Both the position numbers and the translations under genes were made by a program. DNA of 64,000 nt from Diadema setosum (Eukaryota; Echinodermata; Echinoidea; Diadematoida; Diadematidae): positions 15,510,100 to 15,574,099 of the forward strand of contig CM067059.1 in assembly GCA_033980235.1 (NCBI GenBank), written 5' to 3'. Shown in pieces: positions 51,894 through 63,179 of this stretch. The notes beneath the pieces are model-generated. The model was not told the origin of the DNA, ran no database searches, and worked only from the letters and a program-made list of their open reading frames with translations. Within the stretch, counting starts at the first letter, position 1, and each line of letters begins with the position of its first letter.

Positions 51894-53555
51894 ACTGCTG
51901 AATTGTGCTCTCTTCGCAGCTGCAGTAAATGGAGCCTTAGCCGACGTTGACACAGGTGGCTCCACACTCCCTGTTGATGGTGGGGGATCCTCCAGCTCAT
52001 CCTCAATGGAACCCTGGCTGAAAGAGGACAGGGAACTATCTGTGGACAGCTTTCGGTGCGGCACGCTGGACTGAATGTCAGAGAGTGTCAGGAAATGATA
52101 GGACCTGCTGCCTCCAATTCCTGAGGTTGGAGTGAAAGCACCAGGTTTGGGGCCCTGCTCACTGGGCTCTTTCACACCGTCATCACACATGTCGCTGATG
52201 ACAAGAGCAGGCGGCTCTGTCTCCTGCCTGACAGGCCGTGGTTTGGGTGAAGGCACTCTTTGCTTATCTACCATGGCACTTGAGATAATGGGGGGTGAGG
52301 GCTTCTCATCTGTGTCACGGTCCACACTGTCTTGCTCTGACTGCATAGAGAAGCGGTTGCTCAGACCAGGAGTAGTCTCATGGACACGTGCCGGGAGTGG
52401 ACTGCCAGGGGGGTTCAGTCTGACCTTCAATTCAGTTCTCTTAATGTCAGTGTTAGCAGGACTGAGGATAGATTGAGATGTTGATAGACTTGGCGATGTT
52501 TTTGATGACTTATCCTGAGGCAGCTTGAGATCTTGAAAGCCTTCATCAGGCGACAAGATTTCTGGTTTTACAGTTACGTTGTCTGGGCTTCCTGGGGGGT
52601 AGAGATGAAATACTGGTTTGGTCTTGACCAACTGTGGTCGTACAGGCTTCGGGACTTGTATGGTGAAGTTCTTTTCGAAATGGGAAGGCATGCTCCTGAC
52701 ATGGCCACTTTGCTCGCTGCATGACTCTTCTTCACTAGAGGAACGTCCTTGTGCAGATGGTGATTCTACTGACAGCCTAATAAAGCCACTGTCATGGCTG
52801 CTGCTTCTACAAGTCCTTGAGTGTTCTGGGAGAGCTACAGAAAGCGTTGATCTGTCATCACTCTGCTCTCGCTGCAACTGTGAGTCAAGAGTTGGCGAAT
52901 GGCTGCGAGGACTCATGCATACAGGGCTGCTAGAGTAGAACCCACTACCATACCCACTGCTTGGACTTGTGCTAGGTGACAAGAGCTGTTTTGGCAATAG
53001 GGTGCCATTATCTGGATCTGGGGGATATATTTCAGGAGGTGCAAGGTTGATTTTGAGCGGTTTCGGACTGATGGAGCGGCGGCGGAACAGCGATGACATG
53101 GGCTGCTCACCCGGAGATGTTTGCTGGTCTGAGATTGAGGCAAGAGTGAAGGACTTTGATCGGGATCTAGAGTTGTTGATGGCAAGTTGTTCTCGAGGAC
53201 TCCCTGAATCACTGTTATCACTGACATTGGCAAATTTGCTGCATAGACTGAAGATTTTAGGCGACACAGGCCGCACCGTAACAGAATCAACCGACGTTGT
53301 CGTGCCCCATGAGCGGGGAGAGGTTGAGAGGTAGCGTTCAGAGGACCAGTCTTCCCCTATAGATAATTTCCTCCTGGCCGTGTCTACTTCAAGACTCTCT
53401 GGCATGGCTGGTTGGTTGACCGTTGATGCGAGGGCTGAGCAGGCCTCCTGTGAGCTGCTTTGTGAGGAGGATGGCAACAGCGACGCCTGGGGCACACTGG
53501 CTGAAGAAGGCAGATTAGATGCTGCCAAGACTTTCTGCTCAGTTCTGCTGCTCAT
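51894..53555 (-). CDS. ITPK: ITPK long-isoform N-terminal exon (554 codons, disordered Ser/Pro-rich)
   Basis: One uninterrupted exon encodes 554 residues, starting MSSRTEQKVL and ending AKRAQFSS at a strong donor (AGT|GTGAGT) in phase 0. The in-frame stretch upstream of this ATG contains only a GTG before a TGA stop, and the ATG has A at -3, so it is taken as the start. The protein is low-complexity and probably unfolded, with many Ser-Pro/Thr-Pro sites. Basic-Ser motifs suggest PKA, CaMK or 14-3-3 targets: RRKLS near residues 61-65, FRRRSIS near 158-163 and HRKLS near 500-504. A PPGSP motif occurs twice (about 320-324 and 382-386), and an acidic SEEESCSEQ patch lies near 273-281. There are no membrane segments. 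Long disordered N-termini before the kinase core are characteristic of vertebrate ITPKB and ITPKC, where they carry localisation and actin-binding functions. I cannot see a defined actin-binding motif here. The coding call is near certain; membership in ITPK is inferred from strand, phase and composition. Confidence 0.82.
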
Positions 53556-53689
53556 AATCAAAGCTCTCCCATCTGTGCGGGGAAATCCCCTCACGATTCC
53601 TCCTCAGCTATGACATCACCTGCTCTTACCCAATCGACCATGACTAGGGCCCTTCTGCATGTTTCCAAGGTTCGGGCACAGGAATTCGT
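53556..53689 (-). promoter_or_regulatory. ITPK: Probable 5' UTR of the long ITPK exon, with 3' splice site
   Basis: On the minus strand a pyrimidine-containing acceptor (gcttgtattgtag) ends at 53690, so the exon would begin at 53689 and contain 134 nt of 5' UTR before the ATG. If this acceptor is used, at least one non-coding exon and the promoter lie at higher coordinates, possibly beyond 64000. A second acceptor-like site (tttccccgcacag) ends at about 53573 and would shorten the UTR. Which site is used cannot be decided from sequence alone. Confidence 0.5.
53558..53660 (-). promoter_or_regulatory. Three upstream ORFs in the ITPK leader
   Basis: The leader holds three upstream ATGs. uORF1 (53660-53616) has 14 codons. 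uORF2 (53641-53591) has 16 codons and overlaps uORF1 in another frame. uORF3 (53572-53558) has 4 codons, MGEL, and its TGA ends 2 nt before the main ATG at 53555. The stop-to-start spacing of uORF3 is too short for ordinary reinitiation, so if translated these would probably repress the long isoform. Start-codon use is not demonstrable from sequence. Confidence 0.45.
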
Positions 53690-54189
53690 CTACAATACAA
53701 GCAAAAATGGAGAGAGGAGGAAAGAAATTAGATAAATGCTACTGAGACAAACAGTGACATCCAAAATGCACACATTTACTATGGCTGTACATAACAACAT
53801 GTTCTAAAAATAGAGATTGTTGTGTGCAAAACCTAGATTAAGAACTCACATGCCAAGTGAAACATGCATAACATGACATCCTTCAACAACTGAAGAAAAA
53901 AAAAGTCCCTACATTCTTTCCTTCCATTGTTGTGGAAGACATAGTCCATTCAAAGAACATTCACATAATCTGCACTTCTTTTCTACCACAGATCAGTGCA
54001 TCATGACTTATATTCTAACTGAGTTGGAGTGTGGTACCGTAATGGGGAAGGATAATACAATGGTACAACTTGAACATGTAATTCTCTTTCATTTCAACTG
54101 CGTATTCTAAAAGCCCCTAGCAGTAAATATCAGGTGGGGGATTTCTGGTCTCCTAAACATTCCTCTGAAAAAAGGAGAATTGCATCTAG

Positions 54190-54565
54190 GACCCCGTTTA
54201 CAGTGAGTGAAAAGGCCGGGCTTGGCCGGGGCCGAGCCCGGCCTTCATTTCACTGTAAACATGCAAAGGGCCAAATGCGGTACCAAAATCGGCCGCACAT
54301 TTGGCCAAGCTCTGGAGGTAGTCTCAGCCGAGTTTGGCCTTTTCTCACTGTAAACGCAAACTGGGCCAAATGCGGTACCAAACTGCGACCGGCGCACTCC
54401 CAATAATAGTCATTTGTTTACAAGCAGAGAGCCATTACGACAAAATATTGAAAAGTTTGAATTAAAAGCCGGGGCTGAGCCCGGTACTGTAAACGGACAA
54501 AATTGCGGGGCCAAGTACCGCAACTGAGGCTGTGCACAGCCCGGCCCTGCACTGTAAATGGGGTC
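54190..54565. mobile_element. GC-rich TIR element (376 bp) near the 5' side of the ITPK exon
   Basis: GACCCCGTTTACAGTG at the left pairs with CACTGTAAATGGGGTC at the right, with one mismatch in 16. GCCGGGC..GAGCCCGGC motifs and two copies of GGGCCAAATGCGGTACCAAA lie inside, with CACTGTAAAC repeated several times. It has no ORF of substance. It lies about 500-900 bp from the start of the long ITPK exon. Confidence 0.75.
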
Positions 54566-57056
54566 ATAGAGGCCACTTGTGCCAGGAGTGTAGACAGTAA
54601 TTTATCGCCACAATGCCAAACATTCTATTCATTTTAGGATACGCCGTGACAGTCACTATGATCAATGGCAAAGTGCCTTCAAATCTAATTATAAATCCTC
54701 TACACAGAAAAATAATTCATGGCAAGAAACATCTCTGGCAATCAAGAACTTCAACCAGTAACCACAGAGCTAACTGACTGCAATCACACTTGGCTAGCAC
54801 TAACACAGTCCCATATATTGATACAGGTGTCCTCCTGGCCTGGCTTACTTTTTGCTAATAATAACAATTGCCATGGCTGCATGCAGATGCAGTTAATTAC
54901 ATTTGTCACTCCCAAATAGCCAAGTCATCGATCGTAGGTCAACTTGGAAGGTTCCACAATACGTGAGGCATGCAAGCTGTCGTGTTGCGGCTACAGTTCT
55001 GTTGTGTAGCATGGTCTACTATGATCGACACATTTTATGCAAAATCCCTTTGAACAGCTTTAAAAAGTTCAATCAAGCTTCACTCCTTTTTGAACAGTGA
55101 TTTTATCCAACGAATCAAACTAATTATATTTCTGTATTCGCTGGCAAACTATGGCAATATGACGTCGTTCTAGCTATAACTTTTCATCAGCTTCCATTTC
55201 AAGTAAATAATATTCCAATGGACGTTCAAATATTTGTTTCACCTTGACAAGTCATTACTGACTCAACTGTAGCATCCATTATAATTATACTACCAACAGT
55301 CCTGTACAAACCTACAGGCATTACATACAACAGGAAGCATAGCGGTGATATCACACAGAGTTTGTATTATTATATTACAAATCCCTTTGCTGCTTGATTT
55401 CAATAACTGCAGCATCATCTTCTGTAAACTACGTTGTGAGATGAGGACAATAATTCTGTCTTGAGTGCACATACTATACCATGGAAGTCCATGAAGGAAT
55501 TTGGCATCTGGTTTTTTTGTTTTGTTTTTTGTATCAATTTTTTTTTCTCTCTTTTTTTTTTAAAGTGTATTTCACGGCAATAATCAATGAATGTCAACCT
55601 TTAGCATTGCATTAACTAACTTGTTTTGTTCTGTTACAAAAAGAGTCTTTTTCTCTCCAGTGATTTATAGGCAATCAAATCAAAACTTTACAACTGACTT
55701 TTTTGTGGTCTGCTTTTGAAGAAATGTTCATTGCACTGTTCTCCTTATGGAATTCTTCACAGGCCTATGGTTGAAAATATTAAAGAAAAAAAAGATTAAT
55801 ATATAAACAGGGGAGTCACATTATAGTGTGGTCAGATACAACGGAAATCCACTCCTTGACTTGCCCTACCCACACATTGGATATCCTCCTTATCAGATTA
55901 CTGCACAACTATGTTCAATGTAAATGTACCCTTACATTTTGTGATTGACCTGACTGGAATAAATGTATCCGGACTTGAACTTGATCAATGTGGCATTAAG
56001 ATAATGCATACATGAAAGGTAAATAATCAGTATGTGCTGATCTACACATGTTGAACTGTGTCAAAACAGAACATAGTGAGAATACTGGTCTTGGATGACA
56101 AAGATATCTTGCAGCATATTGTAAACTTGTCATGAAGTTGTGATACACACTGTACAGTACTGCACCGTGACGCATTCAAGTGATGGTGCTATTTGATCAG
56201 GCTAGTGTCCTGCCCATACTCTTTCCTGTGTCCACATATCACAACTTCCGCAAAACTTCGCATCCAAACTTTTCATGTGCACAACGCAATCGCATAATCA
56301 GCTCAGTTATAAATAGAGAGTATATCTGATCAGATACCGTCAGGGAATGAGAAGGAAAAAGTAAAAGAACAGGAAGTTCAATAGAGGATAAAAAGGCCAG
56401 GAAAATGTATCAATATATTTTGTCATAGGAAAATTGAGCAAAGAAAATGGGATTCCAAGTATATATTTTGTCAGCAATTTCTGATTCCCAAGAGTTTCCA
56501 CAGAAATCAGCCTAGGCTAATACTGTATTGACATCACCATGCATAATCAGAGCATAGGTACCAGCACAGCAGTAGCCCTTTGAAAAAAAAAAAAGGGGGG
56601 AGGGGGTGGACAGGGAAAGAACATAATGTAACTGAACAAACCAAAACAACAAAACCCTCTCTCACCCAGTAAAAAGAAGGGGAAAAAAAGACTCTCCTGA
56701 ATATCACCCAAATGTGCCATCACAAGCATTCTACACTTGACACTAGAATTTAATTACAAGGAAGCCGATGTAAGCCCACGTAATTAGCCATATCCGTGGA
56801 AAATATTCCATTTCTCTGACAGGCCGATGACAGGGGGTTATGATGACTTTCCCACAAACTTGGATGCCTTGTACATGTTTGTGGGAAATTCTAACTCCCA
56901 GTTATTAATTGTTGCACCAACAACCATGAGTACCGTCTAATACAACCATATGAAATGTTCTTAATAAATAGCAAAGACATGACAACTACTTTATATGTGC
57001 TCATATTGTGGTACTGTAATGTATGATTAGATTACTAGTATTGACTCAATAGCCAC

Positions 57057-57936
57057 GGTCACACTGGCAAAAGATCGCAAAGTCTTTGCGAAGTTTGCTC
57101 GTCCCATCTACACTGGCAGCCCAACTTTTTGATCTTTACGTTCTCGAAGTTTGTCAGTGGTGCGTGTACATGCAAGAAAGAAGCCATCTGATAGCTAGTG
57201 ATTGTGATGTAACAATGCACGTACAGTGTACGTACATCACAATGAATGCGTGCTTAAAGGTGCATAGTCCCAGTAGTGTAGACGGCGCTGTTGATGATAC
57301 TGCCGATCACCGTTAGCGTTGATACGAAGATTGCCGAAGTTGAGCTGTCATCAACAGTAAAGCGCATAGGTGTTGCTAAGTAACGTTGCCCTTGTTGTCT
57401 TCTCTGCGCATCACGCAGTCTGTAGAATTGCCAGGGTGCGTGCATATGTGTTTCTTATTATGACATCACAAAAGAAGTTTGCTAAAGCTGTCATCCCCTC
57501 AGCCGAATCATGAGCCGAACTGTGATCGGACCACTGGCTACAGTGGATCGGACTTCTTCGGACTCGGGGAAGTGGGCCACAGTGTAAGCGCTATTTTAGA
57601 GGAGTCTATAGCTAGGTCTCTATAGGAAACTTGCGCCGTGCGCCCGCGTACGCATTTGACTAAACCACTTGGACCATGTGCCTTTAAGTGGCAAAGCTCA
57701 CAAGCAGATAGACTGGTCACATGACATACTTTGCAAAGTTTTAGTTGCTAGTGTTCATAATGCCCAAAGATTGAAAGATTGGTGGGGGTCTGGGAAATAT
57801 CCCTAATTTGAGCGGGAATTTTCGCAGGAAGTTAGGAGAGAAGTTTTGCGAGAAGTTTGCGGTCACACTGGCAAAACTTCAAGATCTTTAAAAGATCATA
57901 ATCTTAAACTTTGCGATCTTTTGCCAGTGTGTGACA
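57057..57936. mobile_element. TIR element or nested pair with GGTCACACTGGCAAAAGATC ends
   Basis: GGTCACACTGGCAAAAGATC at 57057 is complementary to the end near 57909-57936. A second direct copy, GGTCACACTGGCAAAAC, sits at 57861, so the right 75 bp alone could be a mini-element. The ends match the family at 60715. Nothing inside is recognisably coding. Confidence 0.65.
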
Positions 57937-58322
57937 CATTGTAAACTCTCACAATCACAAGCTTGCCGATATTGAACAGCATTCACACAGTCAACTAACT
58001 CTGCTTTTCCACAAAGGGTATCCCTCTACATGACTTTACTGAAGTCTTGTGGTTAAGACAGTTAGTACTATACCAACCTAAAAGTTATACTTCCTTTAGG
58101 TTTCCCCCTAAATGAATAACTTGAAAGGAAGCCCAATCTGAGTAAACCTAACTGATATCCCACTTGGTGAAGTTGGCAGCAAGCCTTTTCCGAAGCTACT
58201 CAATGCTACTGAAGAAATTTCTCTTTGAACCATTCAGAACTGGCCAATCATAGGCTGTTCCAGACTGTACTTTGTGATTGAGAAAAATGCTCAATATCTT
58301 GATTCAAGTTGCAACCTGTCTG

Positions 58323-58482
58323 GCGATTAACTTAAGAGCAAGTTGATATCACCAGTTTCTTCCTTTCTCTCTTGTCTTTAATATCTATTTCCAGGTTTTA
58401 GACAGTGATTAGCTCAAAAGCAAGTTGATATAACCAGTTTCTTCCCCTTTCTCTTCTGTTTAATACCAATTTCCAGGTTTTA
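58323..58482. repeat. 80-bp tandem duplication
   Basis: Two adjacent units share GATTA, AGCAAGTTGATAT, ACCAGTTTCTTCC, TAAT and TTTCCAGGTTTTA. Confidence 0.85.
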
Positions 58483-60714
58483 TCTTTCAGGTGAAGTACA
58501 GCAAGCAAAACTTGTAGTTACATTTTACATCCTTGTTCATTTACTGCATTCAAAGGGCTATCAGCAGACATGAACAGTCAACTGACCAAACAGATCATGC
58601 TTTCACATATGTACACAATGACATTAGAGATTATTTATAAACACACAGGAAAGAACACACACAAAAAAGAAGAAAGATAACAGCAACTCAACCAAGATTT
58701 CAAGGAAAAAGTGGAAAAGGTAAACTTAGACAAAAATTACAGCCTGACTTGCCTAATGAGCTTTTTCCCTTTACTGCTGCCCTCTTCATGTGCTCTTAGG
58801 GGTTGGTAGTGGGTAACAAAAGGGTTAGTTGGGAATCCTACAGTTAACTTCAGGATTACCGTATGATAGTTGATCTTTTGGGCTCCATTTACAGCTAAGT
58901 GAACTTTGTACACAAGCCAATTTTAGCATAAATCTGTTACATTGAGTGTTTAAAAAAAAATCACTCTTTTTTTTTGTAAATTCTCCTGTATTGGCTGTCT
59001 GTGCCTCAACTAAAAAAAAAAAAAAAAAAAATGACAGGAAAGGTTCTATGTGCAAACATCACTGGATGAGGAAAAACTGATGAGTCAAGTCAATGACCTA
59101 CATTGTACATGTGGCGTCATCCCTAGCCTTACACATGGAAGGTTGCATATATATTATACAGCTAATCAACAGCCAAGAGGAAACTAATTTGGCTGCAGGT
59201 GCAATTATGCCTAATGTGTTCGCTATCGAATCTCCCGCTACTTTTTGCAGCACTTGTTTCACGCATGAGAGGATTCTTATTCCATCCTGGTAAAATAGCC
59301 TGTATGGTGATTAAATTTGCTCTGCGTACACATGCATTTTCAATTTTCTTTTTGAGACCAAAATTCAATTTGTCACAGAGCAATTACTCAATGGCATGTT
59401 AGTTTGCAACTCTACTTGCATTTTTTATTGCCTGAATCATGGTTCTTATATACCTGACTTACATTTGCTATGAGAAGATTATGCAACATTTTATTGAAAC
59501 TGCATATGGTTGGTTTGAAATATTTGGACTTCACATATAAAGTTCAATAATTTTTATTGAGTGTATCATGGATGTTCATGAATAATGCAGTTCTGCATGG
59601 ATTGGTGGGTCAGATGAGTAAGAAAACACACAATCAGCCATACACTGATGAGTTCACTCTTTAGTTCCTTCATATTGACTAAAATAAAAATCTGATCCCC
59701 CCCCCACCCCCCCCCAAAAAAAAAGGAAAAAATGTCTTCATATGTCTACTGTAGGAAAGGCTAATCAATATCACATCAAAAAGAGTCAGTGACATCACGG
59801 AAGAGCTTTCTCTGCAGTAAAATTGTAAACTCATGAAGAAGATTCTGATCACTTGCAAATGTTCCTTGAGTAATCATACCATCAGCAAACTGTCCCATGA
59901 ACCAAGACCGATTCGATCAAATTTCCCACTGTACATGTAGCATCCCAGGAGATGATTAAAGCAAATAAATTGCACTTTGTAACTATGGCAACGGAAGTGC
60001 GCCAACCTAAAAATTATTGCTCTTAAAAGCACCATTTTAATAGAGGTGGTGATCTCTAGTAACAAGACAAAATGGGATTTAATCAGAAGGAGTCTCTTTT
60101 TGAATAAAATAGAGTTTGGACCCCATGGTATCTGGCTTGCCAAAAATCGATACAAAAATGTAGGAAACAAGGAAGATACACTGTCATATTTGAATATGAG
60201 TGATACCCATTGTACATATATAGATGTCAATATCAGGTGATATGTGTTATGAATTCCATTCCACATTGCTCTCTGCATCTCTATGGTATCTGACATTGCC
60301 AAAAATCAATATGGAAATACAGCGGGAAACACGATTTGAAATTGACAGTTATTATAGTGCAAGCCCAACAGAAGGGCCCTAAGTCTTGCACGATGTAAAC
60401 TTGCTAGGCTCCTTCTGCCAGGCAAGCGACAAATCACCTGTGTATTGGCTCTACACTGCTTTTCTTCCAAAATTGGTGCACATGACACACAGGTGACAAG
60501 TCACTTTTAGATGCATTGCAATAATCCTGCTTGTACGCACATACATTTTTATACACCAGCTTTTTTGGTGAGAATCAGGAGTATCCAAATAGTGTGATAT
60601 GGTCAGCAGCTGCTCTGGAAAGATACCACAAAATGTCTTGTTAATACACCTACAATGCAAATTTACTTTGAAATAATAAATTTCAAAATGCTATCTGAAC
60701 CTGTTGAAGACTAT

Positions 60715-60987
60715 AGGTGCGGTCAGACTGGTAAAAGATTGAGAAGTTGAAGATCGCGATCTTTAAGATCTCGAAGTTTTGCCAGTGTGACCGCAAACTT
60801 CCCGCGAAACTTCTTGATCTGTTTGCGGGCGGTACCTCCGAAGCGCGAGGCCATTGTCGTGAACAGATGTGCATTGTTATGCCACAATCACTGTCCATCG
60901 GACGGCACACTCTTGCGTGCCTGCGTACCAATGGCCCAAACTTCTCGATCTTAAACTTCTCGATCTTTTGCCAGTCTGACCGCGCCT
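60715..60987. mobile_element. MITE related to the 57057 element (273 bp)
   Basis: The left end AGGTGCGGTCAGACTGG...AAAAGATTGAGAAGTT pairs with the right end AACTTCTCGATCTTTT...CCAGTCTGACCGCGCCT. An internal inverted copy (TTTTGCCAGTGTGACCGC, near 60778) is also present. TATA lies near both outer edges. It has no ORF. Confidence 0.8.
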
Positions 60988-61193
60988 TATATAGTCCCAA
61001 GTATTCTCTGGCTGGGGTAAATGGGAAATGTGTGTTATAGGCAAATCAGTTCATCTTCAACGGGTTAAGGATGCTTATTTTGTAAATGCCATGGAGTTTC
61101 AAGAGTGAGTGACAATAAACTACATTTCTGAGACTCCTTGTTTTCTTTTGTTTTGTTTTTCTGCATGCAGGAAAACATGCGATAGCTTGGCAA

Positions 61194-61964
61194 TAGTTAC
61201 ATTCAGACGGCAGGCCCTAACCTCGAGGTTAGGAAACCTCGAGGTTTAGCTCTTGCCCCCTAACTACGACTGTGTCCACACGACGAATCTTAACCTTCTG
61301 CCCCCCCCGTAACTACGAGTGGGTCCCACTCGATGTTAAAACCACAAAACCGGAAGTTTCAGCCCACACTACTGCTAACAAGACTTCTATTTATTCTTTA
61401 GTCCAACCCTGTCGGACTCGCTTACAGGTACGTCTTGTTCTCTGTCATGGTATGCAGAGATAGCACTGCACTGATGACTTTATGCCTTTATGAAGATATT
61501 CGTCGAAAACATTTTTTTTTTTTTTTTTTTTTTTTAGCGTCGGAGAAGAATATAGAATACAGTAGTGAGTTCGACGTGTTCAGTTTCAGAGATCAAGCGC
61601 ATGGGAAGAAAAGATGATGTTGTTGTGTCGTGCGTCATAGGTTTTTCACGTGTAGTGTATTTGTGGTGTACGTTTGGGAGGTTGACCCGGAAGCAGAGGG
61701 AAATTGTGGGGGCTGGAGTTTACGGCGAGGTCACTCTTAACTTCGAGTTCGTTGTTTTTTGTGTCCACACGGTGCGTAACTACGAGTGGGGACCCCCCGC
61801 GGCTCGTGGTTAGAGCGCTAACCATAAGATTTCTCGTGGCTCGAAACATCGAGGAAACCTCGAGGTTTGCTAACTACGAGTGCGTCTTCACGGTCCCTAA
61901 CTACAAGCTCTAACCTCGAAGTTTCCTAACTTCGAGGTTAAGGGCTCCCGTCTGAACGTAACTA
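61194..61964. mobile_element. TA-flanked TIR element with CCTCGAGGTT repeats (771 bp)
   Basis: TAGTTACATTCAGACGG at the left pairs with CCGTCTGAACGTAACTA at the right, giving TA at both edges. Just inside, TAACCTCGAGGTTAGGAAACC and its complement recur, and CTAACTACGAGTG(G/C)GTC is repeated in both halves. A T run of about 26 (61511) lies inside. Short ORFs here have no family resemblance. Confidence 0.8.
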
Positions 61965-63153
61965 ATGACAAAGTAAACATATTTACAACTGCATGTAAAG
62001 CGTCTGTAGCATAATACATTTGCATTTAACTATATATTAATAGAGCTGCACAGATCTACATGTATGAACAAATGTACTTGCCAGGAAATGTAATTAATAC
62101 ATCTTTTTCCTTTTTTCCAACTGGAAGTTTAACACCTAATATACAGGTAGATCTATAGTAGATCTATTAAATGTACAATACAATATCATACATGTACATC
62201 ACATAACATACATTGCAATAACATTCTTTCACGCATCATATATTACAATACCATACAACCAAGTACATACACCAATGTGTACAATACAGAGTAGTTGTAT
62301 CTATACAAATAAATTTATTCAATTTACTACTTTTCAGCAACGCAGTGAAAATTTAGAGCAACCGTTATTAAATTAGATCAAAGGATTCCTGACTAATATT
62401 GCACTGGTGCATATCATAAATGCCCAGCCGTCGATATGCATGCCACTGCTGTTGCTGATCAAACTCACAGCGTTGGTACTCGCAATAGTATGATTCCTTT
62501 CAAGTGGGAGCGAGAAATGGGAGTCATTCTATAGTTCCTTTTAAAGGTCTCTCATCAACATAATGCATTTAGATACTGAAAGTGAACATCATCAAATACA
62601 GTTGACTGCATTGGATAGGGACATTCAAAGGAAGCAAAATATCACATGTGGGCGGGGCTGAGTTGATTTTTATTCAACAATTCTTGGGGGGGGGGGGGGG
62701 TGGGGGAGGCCTGCAATGAAGGCTCAAGCCTATGCCACATGAAGGTCAGCTTTTTCAGAAATCTGTCATGGCAGATCATACAATATTCAAAACCATAGAG
62801 TACTGTAGTTTCGAGCATGAAGACGTTACATGCAAAACATCTCGATCAACAATAATCAAGAATGTCAGATAAAAACTATCCCTCCCCACTCAGGATTTGC
62901 CATGAGTTATAATGTGTATTCATACAATTGTACTTGTATAATGGCTGCAATACAAAAGAATGATTGGAAATCCTTGTAAAATACAGTAGTAGTCAACATG
63001 GACAAAACCAGCATCAATAATCTGGTTGAATATAATTGCACTCTCCTGAATCACACACACACTTTTTCTTTAAATAATATTCTTTATTTGAGTTTCATTC
63101 AATATCAAATCCATATTAACAATAAAATTAATATGTCCACCAACAAAAAAAAG

Positions 63154-63179
63154 CACACACACACACACACACACACACA
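63154..63179. repeat. (CA)n microsatellite, 13 units
   Basis: A pure CA run preceded by an A run. Confidence 0.95.

Larger units (their letters stand above)
1..53689 (-). other. ITPK: ITPK gene span (5' part, runs off the left edge)
   Basis: This is the visible extent of a minus-strand inositol-trisphosphate 3-kinase gene. The enzyme phosphorylates Ins(1,4,5)P3 at the 3 position to Ins(1,3,4,5)P4, ending IP3-driven Ca2+ release, and is stimulated by Ca2+/calmodulin. The assignment rests on the exon at 3548-3647, whose translation carries the family's conserved segment. The long exon at 51894-53555 and the short exon at 25864-26028 are joined to it by inference: same strand, Ser/Pro-rich character typical of ITPK N-termini, and phase-0 donors matching its phase-0 acceptor. 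Introns are about 48 kb (long isoform) and 22 kb (short isoform). The remaining catalytic exons must lie left of position 1. I cannot tell which vertebrate paralogue (A, B or C) it resembles most; a single invertebrate gene is likely. Confidence 0.8.

Noticed and set aside
52132..53334. Plus-strand and other-frame ORFs of 100-125 codons opposite the long ITPK exon
   Set aside because: They are shadows of the 554-codon minus-strand exon, which has the only consistent long frame and splice sites.
53556..53594. Longer start at GTG 53594 for the ITPK exon
   Set aside because: GTG is not a usual animal start, TGA lies just upstream in frame, and a well-placed ATG occurs at 53555.
59874..60302. 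142-codon minus-strand ORF with a partial repeat (ATGGTATCTG..TTGCCAAAAATC twice)
   Set aside because: No family resemblance or splice support. The repeated piece suggests a small duplication, not coding sequence.
61435..61913. ORFs at the right side of the window
   Set aside because: They fall inside the TA-flanked TIR element and include a poly-T tract.
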